A stretch of 64,000 nt of DNA, taken from NCBI RefSeq assembly GCF_023205095.1, contig NZ_CP046242.1:2469001-2533000 (forward strand), given 5' to 3'. The translations under genes were made by a program, and so were the position numbers. The first letter of the stretch is position 1. The number at the start of each line of letters is the position of its first letter. The notes under the pieces are model-generated. The model was not told the DNA's origin, did no database searches, and worked only from the letters and a program-made list of their open reading frames with translations. This document shows positions 58,676 to 64,000 of this stretch, in pieces. The DNA comes from Bizionia sp. M204 (lineage in GTDB: Bacteria > Bacteroidota > Bacteroidia > Flavobacteriales > Flavobacteriaceae).

Positions 58676-59560
58676 TTAATTTAGTTTAATTTTTGAAGAA
58701 CCAAGCACTTTATTATCATGAAAAACGGAAATTAAATAATCCCCTTTTTTTAGTGACTTTTCTTGATTAACATTAATTTTAGCACAAACAGCAATGTCAT
58801 CATTCATATAATTTATAGCCGTTCTTCCGCTGTACGCAAGTATTTCTTGTCCAAATTCCATGACACCTCTACTAGACACAATAGTATTATCTGGGCCAAT
58901 AATTTGAACATACAATTCTTTATTTCCTTTGGATGAAAATTCGTTTTTTAATACCGTAAAGCAAACTTCCATATTATCAGCTTGACGTGCTTTGGTCGTT
59001 TCTACGTTATATTCCAATGGACTGGTAATTATAGCTTTAACTTTTAGGTTATCGAGCGTTAGAGTTGAAATTCTATCAACAAAAGCCGTAAGTTCTAAAT
59101 TTTGTTCTGTTAATGCTGCTATAGCTACCTGACTAGACTCCAATTTTAAGCTATTGGTTTTAGAAGCTTCATTTAAGGCTTCATTTTTATCTAAAAGGCG
59201 TGCAATTTTATTGAATAGTATTTTGCGCTCTTCAATGAGTGTAGCAATATCATCTTTATACTTTGTAATTAAAGGATAATCCGTTTTTACCAAGTTCAAA
59301 GAATCTAAAGTTGTTTCCAATTTAGATTTTGAAAGCTGCAACTGTGCTGTTAACTCGTTATTATCAACACGCTGAAAGTCGTGAAGTTTCATCATATTAG
59401 ACAACTCACTCTGAACAAGTTTAATTTCTTGTTCCATGAATTCCTCTTGACTTTTTAATGTGTTGTAACTCGTTAAACCATACGACCCTAATACAACAAT
59501 GGCTATTACCAACGATCCAATAATTAATTTGTAGTTAAATAATTGAGGGTTAACTATCAT
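58676..59560 (-). CDS. Coiled-coil membrane-anchored protein of unknown function
   Basis: A 294-residue protein. A single membrane helix at about residues 12-30 follows a short cytoplasmic start. Residues 33-170 form a long coiled coil with LKS/EEF/LVQSEL heptads. The C-terminal 120 residues are strand-rich (VKAIITSPLEYNVETTKA, VCFTVLKNEFSSKGNKELYVQIIGPDN and DYLISVFHDNKVLGSSKIKLN), like an Ig-type fold. I do not recognise a family with a known role. It probably has the coil and fold in the periplasm. Homologues are known to me only as hypothetical flavobacterial proteins. Confidence 0.65.
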   Translation of the reverse strand: MIVNPQLFNYKLIIGSLVIAIVVLGSYGLTSYNTLKSQEEFMEQEIKLVQSELSNMMKLHDFQRVDNNELTAQLQLSKSKLETTLDSLNLVKTDYPLITKYKDDIATLIEERKILFNKIARLLDKNEALNEASKTNSLKLESSQVAIAALTEQNLELTAFVDRISTLTLDNLKVKAIITSPLEYNVETTKARQADNMEVCFTVLKNEFSSKGNKELYVQIIGPDNTIVSSRGVMEFGQEILAYSGRTAINYMNDDIAVCAKINVNQEKSLKKGDYLISVFHDNKVLGSSKIKLN

Positions 59561-59715
59561 CTTAATTAAATTATGGGAGCAAATCTAAAATTAAAGATTG
59601 AAAATCAACTTTTTAATCGATAAACAGAAAATAAACTTGTTAAAGTTCTTGTTTAAGTAACAAATTGTTATGCCTTGATAAAACATTGTAATATATTTAG
59701 AATTAAATAATTAGT

Positions 59716-60393
59716 TTGTTTCATTCATTACTCGCTTTATTCTTTCCTAAAGTTTGTTATAGTTGCAATGGTTTGTTGCACGATAATGAACAATATGCTT
59801 GTACAGCTTGTAGGCACGATTTTCCAGTTACCAATTTTCATTTTAATCGGGATGATACCGTATTAAAGGTTTTCTATGGCCGCTTACCCATTGAAACTGC
59901 TACGGCCCTATTGCGTTTTGAAAAGAAAGGAATTACCCAAAATTTACTTCACAACTTAAAATATAAAGGTTTTGAGGAAATAGGCGTTTTTTTAGGAGGC
60001 TGGCTTGGAGGTGAACTTCAAAGCCTTGCTGAATACCAAAATATTGATATAGTCATTCCGGTTCCATTACATAAAAACAAACTTCGGAAACGCGGTTATA
60101 ATCAAGTCGCTAAATTTGGTCAGGAATTAGCTAAAAGTTTACACGCAGAGTACGTGGATGATGTTCTCGTAAAAGTTTCCAACACGAGCTCGCAGGTTAC
60201 TAAAAACAGATTAACGCGTTGGTTAAATAATGTAGAGGTTTTTAACGTTATAAATGCTCATAAAATTCAAAACAAACACATACTTTTGGTAGACGACATT
60301 ATAACCACAGGTGCCACCATGGAGGCTTGTGGAACTGTGTTATTAAAAAATGCGCAAGTTCGAATTAGCATTGCTACCATGGCAATAGCATAA
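59716..60393 (+). CDS. ComF family phosphoribosyltransferase-like protein
   Basis: A 225-residue ComF protein starting at TTG. The N-terminus has a zinc-binding set, CYSCNG and CTACRHDFP, and the C-terminal half has a type I phosphoribosyltransferase loop HILLVDDIITTGATMEACG near 195-213 with the upstream KRGYNQVAKFGQELAKSL. ComF in competent bacteria takes part in DNA uptake as a late competence protein. In Bacteroidota the function is not established. No other competence gene is nearby. The start fits the family's FP-x-V-C pattern. Confidence 0.9.
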   Translation: MFHSLLALFFPKVCYSCNGLLHDNEQYACTACRHDFPVTNFHFNRDDTVLKVFYGRLPIETATALLRFEKKGITQNLLHNLKYKGFEEIGVFLGGWLGGELQSLAEYQNIDIVIPVPLHKNKLRKRGYNQVAKFGQELAKSLHAEYVDDVLVKVSNTSSQVTKNRLTRWLNNVEVFNVINAHKIQNKHILLVDDIITTGATMEACGTVLLKNAQVRISIATMAIA

Positions 60394-60449
60394 TGGATGT
60401 TTCGTTAATGATAAATATGTTGTTTATTTGCAAATAAAGAAAAGTAGGT

Positions 60450-62060
60450 ATGCGTCAAGCGTTTTCTCAAATAATAATAGTTGTTTTAGTCGCTTTAGTA
60501 ATTGCTAGTTGTGCCAATCGCGGTACTCCAAGTGGTGGCATAAAGGATATAATACCACCAAAAATTACCAAATCAGAACCTGAAAATTACACGACCAATT
60601 TCACAGGGAATGAAATAAAGATTTATTTCGACGAGTATGTCAAAATTAAAAATGTTTCCAAACAGCTTATTATTTCGCCTCCAATGGATCCTGCACCAGA
60701 TATTATTCCGCTTTCTAGTGCTAGCAAGTATATAAAAATTACTATTAAAGATACATTAGCGCCAAATACAACTTACGCGTTTAACTTTGGAAATAGTATT
60801 GTAGATAACAATGAAGAAAATCCATATCCATTTTATAAATACGTGTTTTCAACAGGTAATTACATTGATTCACTTTCTGTAAAAGGAATTATTGTAGATG
60901 CTACTTTAAGAAAACCTGACGATTATATCTCGGTCATGTTATACGAAGCAGATTCTACTTTTACAGACTCTATCATTTTCAAGCAAAACCCAAGATACGT
61001 TACCAACACACTAGATAGTGCCACGACTTTTTCTCTGGAAAACTTAAAAGCCGGTAAATACAAACTGATAGCACTAAAAGATAATAACCAAGATTATAAA
61101 TTTCAGCCTCAAACAGACAAAATAGCTTTTCATGAAGAATTTATAAACGTTCCTGTGGATTCCACGACGGCCTTTACTTTAAAATTATTTTCAGAAGATT
61201 TAGAACCAAAAATTATAAGACCTCGTTTAGTTTCTGGCGAAAAAATTGTTTTCCCTTATGAAGGCGATTATGAAAACATGCAAATTAAAACGATTGAAAC
61301 CGTCCCTAATAATTTTGAATCTCGTATTACTAAAGATGCAAAAGCCGATTCTTTATATTACTGGTATAAACCACGACTACAAGCAGATTCACTTCAACTT
61401 AATGTTAGCAATTTAAATTACAATCAAAATTTTAATGTAAAAATAAGCGAGCAGAAACGGGACACCATGAATATTCAAGTCGAACCAAAAAGCCTTTTAA
61501 ATTTTAATGATGAGTTTAAAATCACCAATGTTGTTCCTTTTACCAAATTTGAAAAAAGCAAAGTAACCATTTTGGATAAAGATTCGATTGCGGTTGATTA
61601 TAACGTCAAGTTAGATTCGTTAACCAATAGCTATATTTTAAATTTTGAGAAAAAAGAAAGTGAAAAATACCAAATTCAATTATTGCCGGAGGCTATAACG
61701 GACTTTTTTGATAATAAAAACGATACATTAAACTATCAATTAAACACAAAAACGTATTCAGATTATGGGAATGCTCGTGTAATTTTACAAAACGCTACTT
61801 ACCCTATTATTGCACAAATTACTGATGATAAAGGCGAAGTTATAGCCGAACAATATAGTGAAAAACCCGAGCCTATTGATTTTAGACATTTAAAACCGGG
61901 TATTTTCTATTTACGTGTTATTTATGATACCAATAAGAATAAAAAATACGATACTGGAAACTACCTTAAAAATACACAACCAGAACGCGTTAGCTATTAT
62001 AAAGACAAACTAGATATTCGTTCCAATTTCGATAATATCTACACGTTTACATTATTTTAA
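60450..62060 (+). CDS. Ig-like domain-containing lipoprotein
   Basis: A 536-residue lipoprotein (signal ending VIASCANRG, lipobox Cys near residue 21). Residues 30-135 form a bacterial Ig-like domain: GGIKDIIPPKITKSEPEN, EIKIYFDEYVKIKNVSKQLIISPP and TTYAFNFGNSIVDNNEENP. The remainder repeats strand-rich segments and a C-terminal carboxypeptidase-regulatory-like domain ending FYLRVIYDTNKNKKYDTGNYL. The family is widespread in Bacteroidota as Ig-like lipoproteins, with no known function. It converges on the amidase gene with a 14-base overlap. Confidence 0.85.
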   Translation: MRQAFSQIIIVVLVALVIASCANRGTPSGGIKDIIPPKITKSEPENYTTNFTGNEIKIYFDEYVKIKNVSKQLIISPPMDPAPDIIPLSSASKYIKITIKDTLAPNTTYAFNFGNSIVDNNEENPYPFYKYVFSTGNYIDSLSVKGIIVDATLRKPDDYISVMLYEADSTFTDSIIFKQNPRYVTNTLDSATTFSLENLKAGKYKLIALKDNNQDYKFQPQTDKIAFHEEFINVPVDSTTAFTLKLFSEDLEPKIIRPRLVSGEKIVFPYEGDYENMQIKTIETVPNNFESRITKDAKADSLYYWYKPRLQADSLQLNVSNLNYNQNFNVKISEQKRDTMNIQVEPKSLLNFNDEFKITNVVPFTKFEKSKVTILDKDSIAVDYNVKLDSLTNSYILNFEKKESEKYQIQLLPEAITDFFDNKNDTLNYQLNTKTYSDYGNARVILQNATYPIIAQITDDKGEVIAEQYSEKPEPIDFRHLKPGIFYLRVIYDTNKNKKYDTGNYLKNTQPERVSYYKDKLDIRSNFDNIYTFTLF

Positions 62061-62826
62061 ATTGATCCCTATCGTTTAGGAATTTCAATTTATTTCTATA
62101 ACGATTAATGTGGGTTTTATCTAAAGTTATAACCTCAATATGATCCTTATGAGGTCTGATAGGTGTAATATTATTTCCTAACACGTCATACACTGCTGAA
62201 TGGCCTGAATATTCATTTTGGGCGTCATCCTCACCAATCCTATTTACTCCAATACAGTAACACATGTTTTCTATAGCACGTGCTTTTAATAAAGCATCCC
62301 AAGCAGCAACACGTGGTTTTGGCCAATTTGCCACATAAATTAAAGCATCGTAATCCGTTGTATTTCTAGCCCAAACGGGAAAGCGTAAATCATAACAAAT
62401 TTGTAAGCAAATATTCCAATCTTTATAATTCACAATAACTTTTTCTTGCCCAGCCGTAAACACCTTGTCCTCGCCAACTAGGGTAAATGAATGACGTTTA
62501 TCATAGGTTGTAATAGCACCATCAGGAAATGCAAAAACCATCCGATTATAAAATTTGTTGTTTTCTTCAATAACAAGACTTCCGGTAATGGCAGCTCCCG
62601 ATTCCGCCGCTTGCTTCTGCATCCATCTTACGGATTTTCCATCCATACTTTCAGCAACTGCTTGTGCGTTCATGGTGAATCCTGTGGTAAACATTTCCGG
62701 AAGCACAATTACATCCACGGGTTGTTTAATACGTTGGATTTTTGTTTCAAAATGTCCTCTATTTGCTTTCGGATCTTCCCAAACTAAATGTGTTTGGATA
62801 ATGGCTAGGTTCAATTCGTTACACAT
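62047..62826 (-). CDS. Nitrilase-family amidohydrolase (omega-amidase-like)
   Basis: A 259-residue carbon-nitrogen hydrolase. The Glu-Lys-Cys triad is visible: DVIVLPEMFTTGF (Glu near 43), YDKRHSF (Lys near 107-110) and LQICYDLRFPVW (Cys near 143). The pattern is close to omega-amidases (YafV/Nit2-like) that hydrolyse 2-oxoglutaramate or 2-oxosuccinamate to remove transamination by-products. The aminotransferase gene downstream in the window may make such a product, which is a common pairing. It converges on the Ig-like lipoprotein and is followed three bases after its start by the upstream gene's stop codon. Confidence 0.88.
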   Translation of the reverse strand: MCNELNLAIIQTHLVWEDPKANRGHFETKIQRIKQPVDVIVLPEMFTTGFTMNAQAVAESMDGKSVRWMQKQAAESGAAITGSLVIEENNKFYNRMVFAFPDGAITTYDKRHSFTLVGEDKVFTAGQEKVIVNYKDWNICLQICYDLRFPVWARNTTDYDALIYVANWPKPRVAAWDALLKARAIENMCYCIGVNRIGEDDAQNEYSGHSAVYDVLGNNITPIRPHKDHIEVITLDKTHINRYRNKLKFLNDRDQFKIM

Positions 62827-62829
62827 GTA

Positions 62830-63339
62830 TTATAGTTTATTTAATGCCTTATCAGCTTTTTTCATTTGATTAGACAACTTATTTAATCTTTTTGTCCATT
62901 TTGCTTCCTCGTTAGGCGATAAATCTCCCTTCTTGCGAAGTCTATTATATTTTTTTTGAGCAGTATCTAAATTATTTTTAGCTTTTATATAATTCTTACG
63001 CGCTTTGGCTTCTGCCTTTAACTTTTTATCTAAAGCTTTGGCTTGTTTTTCAGCCTTTCTAGCTTCTTTCTGGACCTTTTCAGCCCGACTCCTAGCTTCT
63101 TTTAAAGCTCTTTGCTGTGAAGCTACTTCGGCTTCAGTCTCTAATTTTTTATTTAATTTTGTTACAATGTGGTCTTTTTCTTCAGCCGAAATTTTATCGG
63201 TCACCTCTTTTCCTTGATGATAAAACGTGTTTCCTTTTACTTCATATTTTTTTCCAGAATCTGTAATTATCTCATGTTTTGTCCAACAAGCACTTGCGCC
63301 AATCAACACAACCAAACACCATGTTTTTAAATATTTCAT
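62830..63339 (-). CDS. Small lipoprotein with basic coiled coil
   Basis: A 169-residue protein with a signal ending GASACWTK, lipobox Cys near residue 18. The short following region (DSGKKYEVKGNTFYHQGKEVTD) is strand-rich. From residue 55 to the end is a Lys/Ala/Glu-rich coiled coil, with a strongly basic mean charge. The function is unknown. It may extend into the periplasm to contact peptidoglycan or nucleic acid, which is speculation. It lies between the amidase gene and the aminotransferase gene on the same strand. Confidence 0.7.
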   Translation of the reverse strand: MKYLKTWCLVVLIGASACWTKHEIITDSGKKYEVKGNTFYHQGKEVTDKISAEEKDHIVTKLNKKLETEAEVASQQRALKEARSRAEKVQKEARKAEKQAKALDKKLKAEAKARKNYIKAKNNLDTAQKKYNRLRKKGDLSPNEEAKWTKRLNKLSNQMKKADKALNKL

Positions 63340-63423
63340 AACTTCTAATTTTTACATTAAAGGTTACACAATTTATGTTCAGTTTTACATTTCGAGTTAC
63401 TTATTTATAAATAGTTTAACATA

Positions 63424-64000
63424 TCATAATTTGTTTAAAATATCAGCTGCTTTTTTAAGAGTTTCGTCGGTTTTTGCAAAACAAAATCGCAGCACTTTAT
63501 CATCTTTATTTTCCAAATTAAAAACGGATAACGGAATGGATGCTAAACCGTTTTCGACTGTTAATTTTTTGGCAAAGTCCACATCATGTTCATTCGTAAT
63601 TTCAGCATAACCAAGCACCTGAAAATACGTTCCTTGAGCAGGTTTAAACCTAAAATTAGAATCCGCAATGAGATTTAAAAAATAGTCGCGTTTTTCCTGA
63701 TAGAAATCGGCTAATTGCAAATAATGATTGGGTTCTTTTAAATAATCTGCCAATCCTTTTTGCATGGCGCTATTTACAGAAAAAACATTAAACTGATGCA
63801 CTTTTTGAAATTCTTCCATCAATTGTTTTGGCGCACAGCAATACCCCATTTTCCAACCTGTATTGTGAAATGTTTTCCCAAACGAAGCCACAATAAAACT
63901 GCGCTGTTTTAAACCTGAAAACAAACAGACACTTTGGTGTTTTAAACCATCAAAAATCATATGCTCATACACCTCATCACTCAGTATCAAAATATTAGTG
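63424..64000 (-). CDS. PLP-dependent aminotransferase, C-terminal part (truncated by window)
   Basis: The C-terminal 192 residues of a class I/II aminotransferase whose 5' end lies beyond the right edge. The frame is open to position 63999. PLP-binding residues are visible: ILSDEVYEHM (Asp-Glu-Val-Tyr), the Schiff-base Lys in SFGKTFHNTGWKMGY, and an Arg in LRFCFAK near the C-terminus that binds carboxylate. The pattern is of the methionine/kynurenine aminotransferase (YbdL-like) group. With the omega-amidase-like gene downstream, it may act in transamination of methionine or glutamine with by-product removal. Confidence 0.9.
   Translation of the reverse strand, partial: TNILILSDEVYEHMIFDGLKHQSVCLFSGLKQRSFIVASFGKTFHNTGWKMGYCCAPKQLMEEFQKVHQFNVFSVNSAMQKGLADYLKEPNHYLQLADFYQEKRDYFLNLIADSNFRFKPAQGTYFQVLGYAEITNEHDVDFAKKLTVENGLASIPLSVFNLENKDDKVLRFCFAKTDETLKKAADILNKL

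Overview
The window is a dense, AT-rich chromosomal segment of a member of the Bacteroidota, most likely a marine or gliding Flavobacteriaceae. The signs are gliding genes (gldD, gldE), a type IX secretion trio (giant adhesin with a gliding-type C-terminal domain, PorP/SprF protein, OmpA protein), a geranylgeranylglyceryl phosphate synthase, ribosomal protein L21 with a long C-terminal tail, and many promoters with the Bacteroidota -7 motif TAnnTTTG. Gene starts lack obvious Shine-Dalgarno sites. I saw no rRNA, tRNA, CRISPR array, insertion sequence or prophage. No gene-free gap exceeds 300 bases.

Layout. 1-3.8 kb: start of leuS (minus), then ftsX, a DUF3098 protein, uppP, truB and a TonB-like protein. 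3.8-9.9 kb: thioredoxin-like protein, tag, aat, an OB-fold-like DUF3127 protein, flavin reductase, an orphan sensor kinase, HIT protein, greA. 10.1-16.6 kb: a Rieske-like lipoprotein, then a thiamine-acquisition region made of a TonB-dependent receptor under a TPP riboswitch and a coupled operon for a YkoF-like thiamine-binding protein, a PnuC/PnuT permease, a NadR-like kinase, a DUF4301 protein and ArfB. 16.6-25.4 kb: GGGP synthase with a phosphopantetheinyl transferase, ahcY, a DUF1569 protein, L27/L21, a DUF4199 protein and a pair of M16 peptidases (one catalytic, one non-catalytic). 25.4-33 kb: EamA exporter, an HMA lipoprotein with a cysteine-rich tail, the mutY-ssb-gldE-gldD cluster, HU, a 30-residue basic protein and RNase E/G with a structured leader. 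33-42.2 kb: the type IX secretion adhesin operon. 42.5-49 kb: aldo/keto reductase, OmpA lipoprotein, exonuclease III and a large outer-membrane protein. 49-57 kb: a metal-efflux operon with a His-rich exported protein, an RND pump fused to its outer-membrane channel, an adaptor and a P1B-4 ATPase. 57-64 kb: glyS, a coiled-coil membrane protein, comF, an Ig-like lipoprotein, a nitrilase-family amidase, a small lipoprotein and a truncated aminotransferase.

The two regions that read most clearly as systems are the thiamine cluster and the metal-efflux operon. In the first, outer-membrane uptake, inner-membrane permease, binding protein and a candidate trapping kinase sit together, and the kinase and DUF4301 members lack an assigned role in thiamine metabolism. 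In the second, the RND pump and channel are one polypeptide with what looks like an internal signal peptide, so it may be processed as a polyprotein. Motifs in the pump and ATPase favour divalent metals over copper or silver. Further points of interest are a DUF3127 protein ending in the same DDLPF tip as SSB, an RNase E/G lacking the Zn-link cysteines, and several genes whose -7 box lies 4-6 bases before the start codon, suggesting leaderless mRNAs.
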